A DNA stretch of 64,000 nucleotides from Rodentibacter ratti (GCF_002000485.1 NZ_MLAJ01000004.1:62001-126000); one strand, 5' to 3'. Counted from the stretch's first letter, positions 12,264 through 21,894 are shown. A program made the numbers and translations. The notes: a model not told the origin generated them from the letters alone.

Positions 12264-13196
12264 ATGAAAAAATCAGTATTAAAATCTCTTTTTATTGTCA
12301 CATTGGGTGTACTTTCATTTTCTTCTGTTTATGCAGAAGAACGAGTAATTGCGACAGTAGATGGTATTCCTGTGCTAGAAAGCCAAGTGCGTGCAGCAAT
12401 GGGGAAAAAAGGTAATCACCAAGCTGCATTAAATAAAGTCATTGATGATATTTTGGTACAAAAAGCCATTAAAGAATCCGGTGTGAAGGTTAATCCTAGA
12501 GAAATTGATCTTATTGTAGAGGATATTGCAGCGAAAAATGGTTTAACCTACGGTCAATTTTTAGATGCTTTGGATTATCAAGGTATTTCTCTTAAAGCGT
12601 TCAAACAGCAAATTGCTAACCAAATGATGATGTCGGGAGTACGTAATCACGCAATTAGTAACAGCGTACAAGTAACCCGTGAAGAGGTAGATGCGCTTGG
12701 ACAGAAAATGTTGAATGAAGCAAGAGCAAATGGCACAGAGAAAAAAGTAACCGGTAAAGAATATGAAGTTCGTCATATCCTTTTAAAACTTAACCCTATG
12801 TTGAATGATGTGCAGGCAAAAGCGGAACTTCAACAAATTCGTGCAGATATTATTTCTGGTAAAATGACTTTTGCGGATGCTGCATTAAAATATTCTAAAG
12901 ATTACTTATCAGGCGCTAATGGCGGTAGTTTAGGCTATGCATTCCCTGAAACCTATGTCGGATCTTTTGCTAAAGCGGTACAAACCACTAAACAAGGTAG
13001 TATTTCCGCACCTTTTAAATCAGAATTTGGTTGGCATATTTTAGAAGTAACCGGTACGCGTGATGGTGATCGTACAGAAGATGCCTATCGTCAAAAAGCG
13101 TACGAGAAAATTGTGAATAGCCAGTTACAAGATGCAACCAAAGATTGGGTAAAAGCCCTACGTAAGACTGCAGATATTCAATATTTTAATCGATAA
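12264..13196 (+). CDS. surA: SurA-like periplasmic chaperone/peptidyl-prolyl isomerase
   Basis: A 310-residue exported protein. The signal peptide is residues 1-24 with probable cleavage after VYA. An N-terminal SurA chaperone module (about 25-150, opening VIATVDGIPVLESQV) is followed by one parvulin domain (about 165-265: EYEVRHILLKL, DYLSGANGGSLGYAF, PFKSEFGWHILEV). E. coli SurA is near 430 residues with two parvulin domains; this form has one, as does the Haemophilus protein in my memory. Role: folding of outer-membrane proteins in the periplasm, matching the LptD, TamA and autotransporter genes in this window. A PpiC-type name would also be defensible. Confidence 0.82.
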   Translation: MKKSVLKSLFIVTLGVLSFSSVYAEERVIATVDGIPVLESQVRAAMGKKGNHQAALNKVIDDILVQKAIKESGVKVNPREIDLIVEDIAAKNGLTYGQFLDALDYQGISLKAFKQQIANQMMMSGVRNHAISNSVQVTREEVDALGQKMLNEARANGTEKKVTGKEYEVRHILLKLNPMLNDVQAKAELQQIRADIISGKMTFADAALKYSKDYLSGANGGSLGYAFPETYVGSFAKAVQTTKQGSISAPFKSEFGWHILEVTGTRDGDRTEDAYRQKAYEKIVNSQLQDATKDWVKALRKTADIQYFNR

Positions 13197-13213
13197 ATTT
13201 GCATTTTGTGTGA

Positions 13214-13232
13214 GAGGGGCATTTTGCCCCTC
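13214..13232 (+). terminator. Hairpin between surA and mltG
   Basis: GAGGGGC (13214-13220) and GCCCCTC (13226-13232) form a 7-bp GC-rich stem with a 5-base loop, followed by TTATTGTTTT. The T-run is interrupted, so termination may be partial. Confidence 0.6.
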
Positions 13233-13262
13233 TTATTGTTTTCATTCCATTGTATTGATTCT

Positions 13263-14309
13263 ATGAAAAAATTTTTTATTAGCTTATTTATTTTTCTTTT
13301 GATTCTTATTGCTGGTGGCTTTTGGGGTTATCAGAAACTCAACTCTTTTCAACAAGAAACAATAAATGTTCGACCTGATCAACTTTTGTTTATTGAGCGT
13401 GGCACAACAGGCAAAAAATTAGCCACACTTTTTGAACAAGAAAAATTAATCGAAAATGCACAACTTCTCCCCTATTTATTAAAATTAAAACCGGAATTAA
13501 ATAAAATTAAAGCAGGGGTCTATTCTTTAAATGGAATTCAAACCGTACAAGATCTCTTAACGTTACTTAATTCGGGAAAAGAGGCTCAATTTAACGTGAA
13601 ATTTATTGAGGGAAAAACCTTCAAAGAATGGCGAAAAAACCTCGAAAATGCACCGCACTTAAAACAGACGTTAAAAGATAAAACTGATCAAGAAATTTTT
13701 AAGTTACTTGATATTCCCAGCATTCTAAAAAGTATTGGTGAATATAAAAATCTTGATGGCTGGTTATATCCGGATACCTATAATTACACACCAAACTCAA
13801 CGGATTTAGAATTGCTCCAGCGGGCAGTAGAACGTTTGAAGAAAGCTTTAGATAAAGCATGGAATGAACGTGATGAAAATCTTCCGTTAGCAAATCCTCA
13901 CGAGATGTTAGTATTAGCTTCTATTGTAGAAAAAGAAACGGGTATTGCGGCCGAGCGGGCGAAAGTGGCTTCTGTGTTTATTAACCGTCTTAATGCAAAA
14001 ATGAAATTACAAACCGATCCCACTGTCATTTATGGTATGGGAGAAAGTTATCAGGGAAATATTCGCAAAAAAGATTTAGAAACACCTACTGCCTATAATA
14101 CTTATATTATCGACGGATTACCGCCCACCCCCATTGCAATGGTGAGTGAAAGTGCTTTGCAAGCGGTAGCACATCCTGAAAAAACCGATTTTTACTATTT
14201 TGTCGCCGATGGAAGTGGTGGGCATAAATTTACACGTAACTTAAATGAGCATAATAAAGCGGTACAAGAATATTTGCGTTGGTACCGTAATCAAAAGAAT
14301 GGAAAATAA
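13263..14309 (+). CDS. mltG: Endolytic murein transglycosylase MltG
   Basis: Cuts nascent peptidoglycan strands and thereby sets their length. The 348-residue protein starts at ATG 13263, just before an N-terminal membrane anchor (residues 4-24); an upstream in-frame ATG at 13206 would place the hairpin inside the gene and spoil the anchor. The YceG/MltG domain carries the catalytic-glutamate motif ASIVEKETG, then [19 protein letters not shown] and SPYNTY-like [20 protein letters not shown]. It leads the mltG-tmk-holB-tatD cluster found in many gamma-proteobacteria. Confidence 0.94.
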   Translation: MKKFFISLFIFLLILIAGGFWGYQKLNSFQQETINVRPDQLLFIERGTTGKKLATLFEQEKLIENAQLLPYLLKLKPELNKIKAGVYSLNGIQTVQDLLTLLNSGKEAQFNVKFIEGKTFKEWRKNLENAPHLKQTLKDKTDQEIFKLLDIPSILKSIGEYKNLDGWLYPDTYNYTPNSTDLELLQRAVERLKKALDKAWNERDENLPLANPHEMLVLASIVEKETGIAAERAKVASVFINRLNAKMKLQTDPTVIYGMGESYQGNIRKKDLETPTAYNTYIIDGLPPTPIAMVSESALQAVAHPEKTDFYYFVADGSGGHKFTRNLNEHNKAVQEYLRWYRNQKNGK

Positions 14310-14310
14310 T

Positions 14311-14943
14311 ATGACCGGAAAATTTATTGTCATTGAGGGATTAGAAGGTGCAGGAAAAAGCACGGCTCATCAGTCAGTGGTGAAGATATTAAATGAATTG
14401 GGTATTCACGATGTGGTGTTTACCCGAGAGCCGGGGGGAACCCCTTTGGCGGAAAAATTACGTCAGCTGATAAAACACGAAAAAGAAGAACCGATAACGG
14501 ATAAAGCAGAATTATTAATGCTTTATGCAGCCCGTATCCAATTAGTTGAGAATGTGATTAAACCGGCACTTGCCCAAGGGAAATGGGTAGTGGGAGATCG
14601 TCACGATATGTCATCTCAGGCTTATCAAGGCGGTGGTCGTCAGCTTGACCCGCATTTTATGAAAACCTTAAAAGAAACGGTTTTAGGGGATTTTGAGCCG
14701 GATCTTACCCTCTATTTAGATATCGATCCTGTTGTGGGTTTAGCACGGGCTCGTGGACGGGGAGAATTAGACCGTATTGAACAAATGGATCTTGAGTTTT
14801 TCCACCGCACTCGCTCCCGTTATTTGGATTTGGTGAAAGATAATCCTAAAGCTGTCATTATCAATGCAGAACAAAGTATTGAACAAGTGCGGGCGGATAT
14901 TGAAAGTGCGGTTAAAAATTGGTGGAAACATATCGAAAAATGA
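14311..14943 (+). CDS. tmk: Thymidylate kinase
   Basis: Phosphorylates dTMP to dTDP. The 210-residue protein has the P-loop GLEGAGKST at residues 10-18, the DRx motif in [16 protein letters not shown], and a lid region around [12 protein letters not shown]. The TFTREPGGT-like block is [15 protein letters not shown]. The start follows the mltG stop by one base. Its TGA overlaps the holB start. Uptake signals lie at 14904-14912 and across the junction at 14943-14951. Confidence 0.97.
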   Translation: MTGKFIVIEGLEGAGKSTAHQSVVKILNELGIHDVVFTREPGGTPLAEKLRQLIKHEKEEPITDKAELLMLYAARIQLVENVIKPALAQGKWVVGDRHDMSSQAYQGGGRQLDPHFMKTLKETVLGDFEPDLTLYLDIDPVVGLARARGRGELDRIEQMDLEFFHRTRSRYLDLVKDNPKAVIINAEQSIEQVRADIESAVKNWWKHIEK

Positions 14944-15923
14944 CCGCACTTTATCCTTGGCTTGTGCCTACTTACGTAAAAATCGCTCAAACTTTCTCGG
15001 AAGGTTTAGGGCATCATGCCGTGCTGATAAAATCTGATTCGGGATTGGGTGTAGAACAGCTTTTTGAGACACTTTCCCGCCGTATTATGTGTCTGGAAGC
15101 TCAAAGCACAGAACCTTGTGGCCAATGTCATACTTGTCATTTAATGCAGGCTCACAGCCATCCTGATTACCACGAATTACATTCAATAGAAGGAAAAGAT
15201 ATTGGGGTGGATCAGGTACGTGAAATGACGGAAATTGTGGCACAACACGCCCAACAAAATGGCAATAAAGTGGTGTATGTGAAAGAGGCAGAACGTTTAA
15301 CGGAAGCCGCAGCTAATGCGCTGCTTAAAACCTTGGAAGAACCTCGCCCTAACACCTATTTTTTGTTGCAGGCAGACAGCGCTGCGAGTTTGTTAGCGAC
15401 AATTTACAGTCGTTGTCAGGTATGGAATTTGTCATCACCGCCAACGGAAATCGCACTGGATTGGTTGCAAACGCAATGTGAGGCAGAAACACAAGAAATT
15501 TTAACCGCACTTTCAATGAGCTTAGGCCGCCCGCTGTTTGCCTTGGAGGTATTACAACAGGGGCTAATTGAACAGCGGAAAGATTTTCTTCGTCAATTTT
15601 GGCGTTTTTATCGTCGTCGCTCCCCTTTGGAACTTCTCCCGTTATTCGATAAGGAACATTATATTCGCCAATTGGACTGGATTTTGGCATTTCTTTCCGA
15701 CAGCCTGAAACATAAACTTGAGATTAGTCATTATCGTCAAGTCACGGATTTAGTGCGTGGTGTTGAACAATTTAGTGATGAACAAACGGTGCTTGGTTTA
15801 TTGCAAGCCATTCAAATTGTGCAAAAAGTGCGGTCAGATTTATTATCAATTAATGGTGTGAACGTAGAATTAATGCTGTTAGACGGTTTGACCAAACTTG
15901 TTACAGATGTGTTTGAAAAATAA
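14940..15923 (+). CDS. holB: DNA polymerase III subunit delta-prime
   Basis: Clamp-loader subunit, 327 residues from the ATG at 14940 that overlaps the tmk stop by four bases. The zinc-binding cysteines are in [11 protein letters not shown] with a further Cys upstream (RIMCLEAQ). The AAA+ core keeps the SRC motif (IYSRCQ) that acts on neighbouring subunits, and lacks a working Walker A motif (SDSGLGVEQ), as delta-prime does. Uptake signals fall at 15504 and 15826. Confidence 0.93.
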   Translation: MTALYPWLVPTYVKIAQTFSEGLGHHAVLIKSDSGLGVEQLFETLSRRIMCLEAQSTEPCGQCHTCHLMQAHSHPDYHELHSIEGKDIGVDQVREMTEIVAQHAQQNGNKVVYVKEAERLTEAAANALLKTLEEPRPNTYFLLQADSAASLLATIYSRCQVWNLSSPPTEIALDWLQTQCEAETQEILTALSMSLGRPLFALEVLQQGLIEQRKDFLRQFWRFYRRRSPLELLPLFDKEHYIRQLDWILAFLSDSLKHKLEISHYRQVTDLVRGVEQFSDEQTVLGLLQAIQIVQKVRSDLLSINGVNVELMLLDGLTKLVTDVFEK

Positions 15924-15964
15924 TATTGGTGCTTTTTCACCGAAAAATAAAGGAAAAATCATTT

Positions 15965-16747
15965 ATGTTTATCGTTGATTCCCACTGCCATTTAGATGCA
16001 TTGGATTATGATAATTTGCACAAAAATATCGCAGATGTAGTGGAAAAAGCCTATGCACGAGATGTGAAACATTTGCTTGCCATTGGTGTGACATTAAGCC
16101 GATTTGAAAAAGCCTACGAATGGTTGAAAGGGTTTGATAACATCTCATTAGCCTGTGGTGTGCATCCGTTGGATTTTGAAGAAGAACCCTATGATGCTGA
16201 ACGCTTGCTACGTTTGGCGCAGGACAAAAAAGTTATCGCCATTGGTGAAATTGGCTTGGATTATTATTACAGTGCGGATAATAAAACAGAACAACAAAGG
16301 ATATTTGCCAACCAAATTGATATTGCAAACCAACTCAATAAACCGGTGATTATCCATACCCGTTCAGCCGCTGATGACACGATTTTGATGTTGCGTGAAC
16401 ATCAGGCGGAAAAATGCGGTGGTGTCATCCATTGTTTCACCGAAACCCTAGAATTTGCTAAAAAAGCCTTAGACTTGGGGTTTTATATTTCCTGTTCCGG
16501 CATCATTACCTTTAAAAATGCCGAAGCCATTCGTGAAGCCATTCGTTATGTACCGGTCGATCGTTTATTGGTGGAAACAGATTCGCCTTATCTCGCACCG
16601 GTGCCTTATCGTGGTAAGGAAAATCAACCGGCTTATACGCGAGAAGTGTGTGAATATGTGGCAGCGTTAAAAGGGCTATCTATGGAAGAATTTGCCCAAA
16701 TCACCACACAAAATTTCGAACGTTTATTTAAAATTAATGTACAATAA
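15965..16747 (+). CDS. tatD: TatD-family metal-dependent deoxyribonuclease
   Basis: A 260-residue amidohydrolase-fold hydrolase of the YcfH/TatD type. Metal ligands are visible in DSHCHLD near the N-terminus, [24 protein letters not shown] and the C-terminal [18 protein letters not shown] chose ATG 15965, preceded by AAAGGAAAA (15949-15957), rather than an in-frame start 13 codons upstream. Linkage to holB is conserved in related genomes. Physiological substrate is uncertain; DNA 3' repair exonuclease activity is known for relatives. Confidence 0.9.
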   Translation: MFIVDSHCHLDALDYDNLHKNIADVVEKAYARDVKHLLAIGVTLSRFEKAYEWLKGFDNISLACGVHPLDFEEEPYDAERLLRLAQDKKVIAIGEIGLDYYYSADNKTEQQRIFANQIDIANQLNKPVIIHTRSAADDTILMLREHQAEKCGGVIHCFTETLEFAKKALDLGFYISCSGIITFKNAEAIREAIRYVPVDRLLVETDSPYLAPVPYRGKENQPAYTREVCEYVAALKGLSMEEFAQITTQNFERLFKINVQ

Positions 16748-16775
16748 ATACTCAATGTGAAAGAGAGAAAGGACT

Positions 16776-17300
16776 ATGCGTAAATTTTTCAAATATTTTC
16801 TATTTTTAGTGGTGTTTGCTTTCCACGGTTTTATGTTTTCCGTGGTGAACTATGTCTTTCCCCATTATGATGTCACTCGTGTCACCGGTGTGGAAGTGAA
16901 ACGTGTTGATAAAGACGGCCCGATTACCAAATCCAATCCGGCTGATGGCCCGACCCGTGATGTATATTACATCAATACACAAAATGATGAGGGTAAAATA
17001 ATGGTTTACCGTAACGAAGATACCCGTTGGGGTTTTCCTTTCTATTTTAAATTCGGTTCTGCCAATTTACAGGCTGAAGCCCAAGCCATGGGAAATGAAA
17101 ATAAACTGGTGCAAATCAAATACTATGGTTGGCGTCTCACCATGTTTGATGAGTTCCGCAATGCAGTTTCCGTGAAAGAAATCAGCGGTGATGTTACCCC
17201 AAGCCATCCGATTTTATCTTGGGTGTTTTATGCGTTTTTACTGGTAACATTATTCCTTTCCATTCAGTTTGTTCGTGGCTGGTTTGACAGCGAAAACTAA
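16776..17300 (+). CDS. DUF1523-family membrane protein
   Basis: A 174-residue protein with an N-terminal hydrophobic segment (about 5-27), a roughly 110-residue soluble middle (HYDVTRVTGVEVKRVDKDGP, RDVYYINTQN, NEDTRWGFPFYFKF) and a second hydrophobic segment near 147-167. This matches my memory of DUF1523, known from Pasteurellaceae and alpha-proteobacteria; its function is unknown. AGAGAAAGGA precedes the start. The middle domain probably lies in the periplasm, by topology. Confidence 0.75.
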   Translation: MRKFFKYFLFLVVFAFHGFMFSVVNYVFPHYDVTRVTGVEVKRVDKDGPITKSNPADGPTRDVYYINTQNDEGKIMVYRNEDTRWGFPFYFKFGSANLQAEAQAMGNENKLVQIKYYGWRLTMFDEFRNAVSVKEISGDVTPSHPILSWVFYAFLLVTLFLSIQFVRGWFDSEN

Positions 17301-17354
17301 GATTTCATTTCCTTCAAAGTGCGGTTAAAAATAACGGTATTATTCAATAATAAT

Positions 17355-17432
17355 GTAGGGACACACTGCGTGTGTCCGTTATAAAATCAAATTATTTCAA
17401 TATGTTAGCGGACACACCCATCGTGTCCCTAC
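17355..17432. repeat. 78-bp palindromic intergenic element
   Basis: Two arms of 24 bp (17355-17378 and 17409-17432, beginning GTAGGGACACAC and ending GTGTCCCTAC) are inverted copies differing at about three positions. Each arm is itself a small palindrome (GGACACAC/GTGTGTCC). The 30-bp centre is AT-rich. It looks like a REP- or MITE-type non-coding element, and transcription into it would form a cruciform-like hairpin between the DUF1523 gene and the next gene. Confidence 0.75.
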
Positions 17433-17460
17433 TAAACCCCATCAAGTTTACGAGAAAATT

Positions 17461-18753
17461 ATGAGTTTATTTGCAGCGATTTTAGTCATAATCGTGTTAA
17501 TTATCATCAGTGCTATTGTTTCATCGGCAGAAATTTCCCTTGCCGGTGCGCGCCGTATTAAATTGCAAAATATGGCAAATGAGGGCAATCTTAAAGCAGA
17601 GCAGGTTCTGAAACTACAAGAACAGCCGGGACGATTTATCACCGTGGTGCAAATTGGTTTAAATATGGTTGCGGTGCTCGGAGGGATGATTGGTGAAGCA
17701 AACCTGAGTATTCATTTACAACATTTTTTAAGCGGACATATTCGGGATTCTTGGATTGACCCTGCTTCATCTTGGATGGCTTTTTTACTTGTTACCTGCT
17801 CTTTTATTCTTTTAGCAGACTTAATGCCGAAACGCCTTGCGCTGATTAATCCTGAAGCGGTTGCATTGCGAACTGTCGGTATTATGCAAGTGCTTATTTT
17901 TCTATTAAAACCGATCGTTTGGATATTTGATGGATTATCAAATTTACTTTTCAAGCTCTTTGGTGTATCAACCCTGCGAGATGATAATATGACACCGGAA
18001 GATATTGTTGCGGTTGTTGAGGCGGGTGCTGAAGCCGGTGTATTAAAAACCCAACAGCATTATCTCATTGAAAATATTTTTGATATGCAAGAACGCACAG
18101 TCACTTCCACCATGACGACCCGTGAAAATATCGTGTATTTAGACCGCACTTTTAGCCGTCAAGAGGTGGTGGATACCCTTGCCCGTGATTCTCACTCTAA
18201 AATTGTTATTTGTGATAATAGTCTGGATAAAATTTTAGGCTATGTAGAATCCCATACTTTACTGACTATGTATTTACAAAATGCGAATGTGTCATTGACG
18301 GATCCTAAATTATTACGCAAAGCCTTGTTTGTGCCGGATACTCTTTCTCTTTATGAGGTGTTGGAATTATTTAAATCAACCGGTGAAGATTTCGCCATTA
18401 TCGTCAATGAATATGCCTTGGTAGTGGGGATAGTAACGCTCAATGACGTCATGAGTATTGTAATGGGCGAGTTAGTATCTAATGAGGAAGAACAAATCGT
18501 CAGCCGTGATGAAAATTCTTGGCTAATTGACGGAGCCACTCCTCTTGAAGATGTGATGCGTGTATTGGATATTGAATCATTCCCTGATGAAGAAAATTAT
18601 GAAACCATCAGCGGATTTATGATGTATATGTTGCGTAAAATCCCGAAAAAGACCGATTTTGTTGTTTATGGCAAGTATAAATTTGAAGTGATTGATACGG
18701 AAAATTTCAAGATCGATCAAATTTTAGTGTCTCTTGTAAAAGAGAGCGAATAA
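17461..18753 (+). CDS. CNNM/CorC-type transmembrane protein with CBS domains
   Basis: A 430-residue protein of the HlyC/CorC (UPF0053, YtfL/PaeA-like) family. DUF21 membrane domain fills about residues 1-195 with the SSAEISLAGAR motif. A CBS pair follows (about 205-335: MTTRENIVYLDRT, FAIIVNEYALVVGIVTLNDVMS), then a C-terminal CorC_HlyC transporter-associated domain (WLIDGATPLEDVMRVL, YETISGFMMYML). Relatives are linked to magnesium/cobalt or polyamine export; I cannot choose. It lies downstream of a palindromic element and has an uptake signal at 18143-18151. Confidence 0.85.
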   Translation: MSLFAAILVIIVLIIISAIVSSAEISLAGARRIKLQNMANEGNLKAEQVLKLQEQPGRFITVVQIGLNMVAVLGGMIGEANLSIHLQHFLSGHIRDSWIDPASSWMAFLLVTCSFILLADLMPKRLALINPEAVALRTVGIMQVLIFLLKPIVWIFDGLSNLLFKLFGVSTLRDDNMTPEDIVAVVEAGAEAGVLKTQQHYLIENIFDMQERTVTSTMTTRENIVYLDRTFSRQEVVDTLARDSHSKIVICDNSLDKILGYVESHTLLTMYLQNANVSLTDPKLLRKALFVPDTLSLYEVLELFKSTGEDFAIIVNEYALVVGIVTLNDVMSIVMGELVSNEEEQIVSRDENSWLIDGATPLEDVMRVLDIESFPDEENYETISGFMMYMLRKIPKKTDFVVYGKYKFEVIDTENFKIDQILVSLVKESE

Positions 18754-18832
18754 CCCGGAGCTTTCTTGCGTAATCCCTCGTAGCCAGTATAATGGCGACG
18801 ATTTATTTCAGACTCTGATGAAAGGAATTATT

Positions 18833-19354
18833 ATGTTTAAAAAAATCTCAATATTGCTGTTTTCTATTATTTTAACCGCTTGTTCTTCCGTCACCTCTTA
18901 TATTCCTTTTATGGATGGCGACAAAAAAGTGATTAATTTGGATAAAGACAAGATTGATCAGAAATCTTACGCGGCGGCGTATGAAGCAACCGTGGCAACC
19001 TATAAAGGTCGTGTAAATGAAAATTTCTATGTGGATAATTTTGCCAGTGGTGCCAATGACTGGTATTTAGGTCGTATTTTAGTGCCGATTAAACAAATTC
19101 AAGACAAACTTTATAGCGGCGGCCATGATTCCGATGTGTATGCTTATTATAGCGGCGTATTACACGCAGAAGCCTTACAAAATAACTTTAATCGTTTAAG
19201 CCAAACTTGCTGGAGCAAGTTAGATTCACCAAGTATCACCCAAGGGATTTATGATGCCATGCGTGATTTGAAGAAAGGCAAAGCACGAGATGAAAATGAT
19301 GAATACATCGCAAAAGGCAGCGATGAACTGTTAAAAATTTGTACATCTAAATAA
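18833..19354 (+). CDS. Lipoprotein of unknown function
   Basis: A 173-residue lipoprotein with a short signal peptide ending in the lipobox LTAC; the lipidated residue is Cys17. AAAGGAATT (18821-18829) supports the ATG at 18833 over an in-frame ATG five codons earlier. The mature part is charged, with YEATVATYKGRVNENFYVDNF and DVYAYYSGVLHAEALQNNFNRL as the most distinctive stretches; I recognise no domain. A terminator follows, so it is separate from the fru operon. Confidence 0.75.
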   Translation: MFKKISILLFSIILTACSSVTSYIPFMDGDKKVINLDKDKIDQKSYAAAYEATVATYKGRVNENFYVDNFASGANDWYLGRILVPIKQIQDKLYSGGHDSDVYAYYSGVLHAEALQNNFNRLSQTCWSKLDSPSITQGIYDAMRDLKKGKARDENDEYIAKGSDELLKICTSK

Positions 19355-19360
19355 TAAATT

Positions 19361-19397
19361 AAACTGTTGATAGGATCGCACTATCAGCAGTTTTTCT
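19361..19397 (+). terminator. Terminator between the lipoprotein gene and fruB
   Basis: AAACTGTTGATAG (19361-19373) pairs with CTATCAGCAGTTT (19381-19393), one G-T wobble, 7-base loop, followed by TTTCTTTTT. It isolates fruB from upstream transcription. In the 30 bp left before fruB I see no good -35/-10 and no Cra-type palindrome, so the fru promoter is not located. Confidence 0.8.
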
Positions 19398-19426
19398 TTT
19401 TCTAAATCTTAGACTAAGGAGTAAGA

Positions 19427-20950
19427 ATGTTAGAACTTTCGGAAAGCAACATTCATTTAAATATCAGCGCAGAAACTAAGCAGCAAGCCATTGAAATGGC
19501 CGCTCGTGCCTTGGAAACAGCGGGCAACGTAGAATCAGGCTATTTACAGGGAATGTTGGCGCGTGAGCAACAAACATCCACGTTTCTCGGTAATGGTATT
19601 GCGATTCCTCACGGCACTTTGGAAACACGTGATATGGTGAAAAAAACCGGCGTACAAGTATTCCAATTTCCTCAAGGGATTGAATGGGGAGAAGGCAACA
19701 TTGCCTATGTGGTGATTGGGATTGCCGCCCGTTCCGATGAACATTTGGCGTTATTATGTCAATTAACTCACGTGCTTGGCGATGAGGACACTGCCGCAAA
19801 ATTAGCAAGCCTAACCGATGTGGCACAGTTCCGCGCGATTTTAATGGGCGAAAGCATGGAAGATTTTACACTTCCTAAAGAAAACATTCGTTTAGATGTT
19901 GATACTTCAAGTTTACTAACCTTAGTAGCAATGAATGCCGGTCAATTACAAGCACAAAGTGCGGTAGAAAACAGCTTCGTTTCTGAAGTTATTGGCAATG
20001 CCGCATTGCCGTTGGGTAAAGGATTATGGATAACGGATGCGGTCTCCGGTAATGTAAAAAATGCCTTAGCATTTAGTCGTGCAAAAACTATTTTTAGCCA
20101 CAATGGCAAGCCGGTAAAAGGGGTAATAACCGTTTCAGCCGTAAATGACGCGATTAATCCGATCTTAACCCGTTTACTTGAAGAAAATGTGCAAACAGCG
20201 TTATTAAATGGAAATTCTACTGAAATTTTGACCGCACTTTTAGGTGGTGAGGTGGCGGTTTCAGATCAAACTCAGACGACACCAATTTCAAGTGCTGTGG
20301 TGGGGACTTTTACCATTCGTAACGAACACGGTTTACACGCCCGTCCGAGTGCAGTGCTAGTCAATGAAGTGAAAAAATTTGCTGCAAAAATTACCGTACA
20401 AAATATCACTCGTGGTAGTGAACCTGTGAGTGCAAAAAGTTTAATGAAAATCGTGGCATTGGGTGTGATACAAGGACATCGTTTACGTTTTGTGGCGGAA
20501 GGAGATGATGCCAAACAAGCCATTGAAGCTCTTGGAAAAGTGATTGCAGAAGGCTTAGGGGAAAATGTTTCTTCAGTACCGCCGGCAGAACCGGATACGA
20601 TTGAAGTGATGGGGGAACAAACCCTTGCGCCGGAAGTGGCAGAAGATAATGGTTTACCTTCCGATGCGATTGAAGCTGTATTTGTGATTAATAATGAGCA
20701 TGGCTTACATGCTTGTCCAAGTGCTGTATTAGCCAATGAAGTGAAAAAATATAATGCTTCTGTGGCTGTGCAAAATCTTGATCGCGATTCCCAATTAGTG
20801 AGCGCCAAAAGCCTGATGAAAATTGTCGCATTAGGGGGGGTGAAAGGTTCCCGTTTACGTTTCGTGGCAACAGGCGAGCAAGCGAAAGATGCGATTGAAG
20901 GCATTCGTCTTGCCATTGAATCCGGTCTTGGCGAAGGGAAAGGGGAATAA
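19427..20950 (+). CDS. fruB: Fructose PTS diphosphoryl transfer protein, EIIA-M-HPr-HPr
   Basis: A 507-residue soluble protein that passes phosphate from EI to FruA. The EIIA domain spans about 1-145 with active His62 (IPHG). A middle domain spans about 150-290. HPr domain 1 is about 292-380 with His304 in NEHGLHARPSAV and Ser337 region SAKSLMKIV. HPr domain 2 is about 415-503 with His428 in NEHGLHACPSAV; here the arginine after the active histidine is Cys430. E. coli FruB (about 376 residues) has one HPr domain. The two domains share most residues over some 85 positions, showing an internal duplication. AAGGAG (19416-19421) supports the start. Confidence 0.95.
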   Translation: MLELSESNIHLNISAETKQQAIEMAARALETAGNVESGYLQGMLAREQQTSTFLGNGIAIPHGTLETRDMVKKTGVQVFQFPQGIEWGEGNIAYVVIGIAARSDEHLALLCQLTHVLGDEDTAAKLASLTDVAQFRAILMGESMEDFTLPKENIRLDVDTSSLLTLVAMNAGQLQAQSAVENSFVSEVIGNAALPLGKGLWITDAVSGNVKNALAFSRAKTIFSHNGKPVKGVITVSAVNDAINPILTRLLEENVQTALLNGNSTEILTALLGGEVAVSDQTQTTPISSAVVGTFTIRNEHGLHARPSAVLVNEVKKFAAKITVQNITRGSEPVSAKSLMKIVALGVIQGHRLRFVAEGDDAKQAIEALGKVIAEGLGENVSSVPPAEPDTIEVMGEQTLAPEVAEDNGLPSDAIEAVFVINNEHGLHACPSAVLANEVKKYNASVAVQNLDRDSQLVSAKSLMKIVALGGVKGSRLRFVATGEQAKDAIEGIRLAIESGLGEGKGE

Positions 20951-20952
20951 TC

Positions 20953-21894
20953 ATGGCAAAGGTGGCAACCATTACGTTAAATACTGCCTATGATTTAGTC
21001 GGTCGCTTATCACGCATTGAATTAGGCGAAGTGAATACCGTTGAAACCCTTGGGCTTTTCCCCGCAGGTAAAGGCATTAATGTGGCAAAAGTGCTGAAAG
21101 ATTTAGGTGTCGATGTGGCGGTCGGCGGATTTCTGGGTGAAGACAATGTCGGTGATTTTGAACAAATGTTTAAAAAGCAAGATTTACAGGATAAATTCCA
21201 CCGCGTTGCCGGAAAAACCCGCATTAATGTCAAAATCACCGAAACTGAAGCTGATGTGACGGATTTAAATTTTTTAGGTTATGAAATCAGCCCACAAGCA
21301 TGGCAGCAATTTGCCGCCGATTCTTTAGCCTATTGCTTGGATTACGATATTGTCGCTGTGTGTGGTAGCCTGCCTCGTGGTGTTACACCGGAATTATTTG
21401 CCGAATGGTTAAATCAATTACATCAAGAAGGTGTAAAAGTGGTGCTGGATACCAGCAATGCAGCACTTAATGCCGGTTTGAAAGCCCACCCTTGGTTGGT
21501 AAAACCTAATCATCGGGAATTAGAGGCTTGGATTGGTCATCCACTTCATTCTGAGGAAGAAATTATCAATGCCGCACAACAGTTAAAAGCACAAGGGATT
21601 GAAAATGTAATCATTTCCATGGGAGCAGAGGGATCTTTATGGATTAATAACGAAGGGGTAATAAAAGCACAACCACCAAAATGTGAGAATGTAGTGAGCA
21701 CAGTGGGTGCGGGTGATTCAATGGTAGCCGGGTTAATTTATGGTATTGAGAAAGGGTTATCAAAACCAGAAACCTTAGCCTTTGCCAGCGCGGTGTCTGC
21801 TTTTGCCGTATCGCAAAGTAATGTGGGGGTAAGCGACCCGACATTGCTTGACCCTATTTTAAACCAAGTGAAGATTACAGAGATTGAAGGATAA
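20953..21894 (+). CDS. fruK: 1-phosphofructokinase
   Basis: Converts fructose-1-phosphate to fructose-1,6-bisphosphate after import by FruA. The 313-residue PfkB-family protein has the N-terminal substrate block ITLNTAYDLVGRL, AGKGINVAKVLKDLG, and the C-terminal signature VVSTVGAGDSMVAGLIYG with the catalytic aspartate. TVNPALD, the usual family start, reads TLNTAYD here. It starts two bases after fruB stops. Confidence 0.96.
   Translation: MAKVATITLNTAYDLVGRLSRIELGEVNTVETLGLFPAGKGINVAKVLKDLGVDVAVGGFLGEDNVGDFEQMFKKQDLQDKFHRVAGKTRINVKITETEADVTDLNFLGYEISPQAWQQFAADSLAYCLDYDIVAVCGSLPRGVTPELFAEWLNQLHQEGVKVVLDTSNAALNAGLKAHPWLVKPNHRELEAWIGHPLHSEEEIINAAQQLKAQGIENVIISMGAEGSLWINNEGVIKAQPPKCENVVSTVGAGDSMVAGLIYGIEKGLSKPETLAFASAVSAFAVSQSNVGVSDPTLLDPILNQVKITEIEG

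Noticed and set aside
13206-13262. N-terminal extension of MltG from an upstream ATG
   Set aside because: It would translate the GC-rich hairpin and put 19 residues before the membrane anchor; relatives start at the anchor.
15349-15690. A 113-codon minus-strand frame inside holB
   Set aside because: Antisense to a well-supported gene with no ribosome-binding site and no recognisable domain.
17355-17432. CRISPR-like repeat pair
   Set aside because: The two arms are inverted, not direct, and there is no third unit or spacer series. No cas genes are in the window.
20272-20916. A 214-codon minus-strand frame inside fruB
   Set aside because: It is antisense to the duplicated HPr domains; its repeated SLANTALGQACKPCS-like segments mirror the duplication. 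No start signal or family match.
19427-20950. FruB as two fused genes or an assembly duplication
   Set aside because: The two HPr domains differ at many positions and are joined by a unique acidic linker (about 385-412), so the duplication is old and real.
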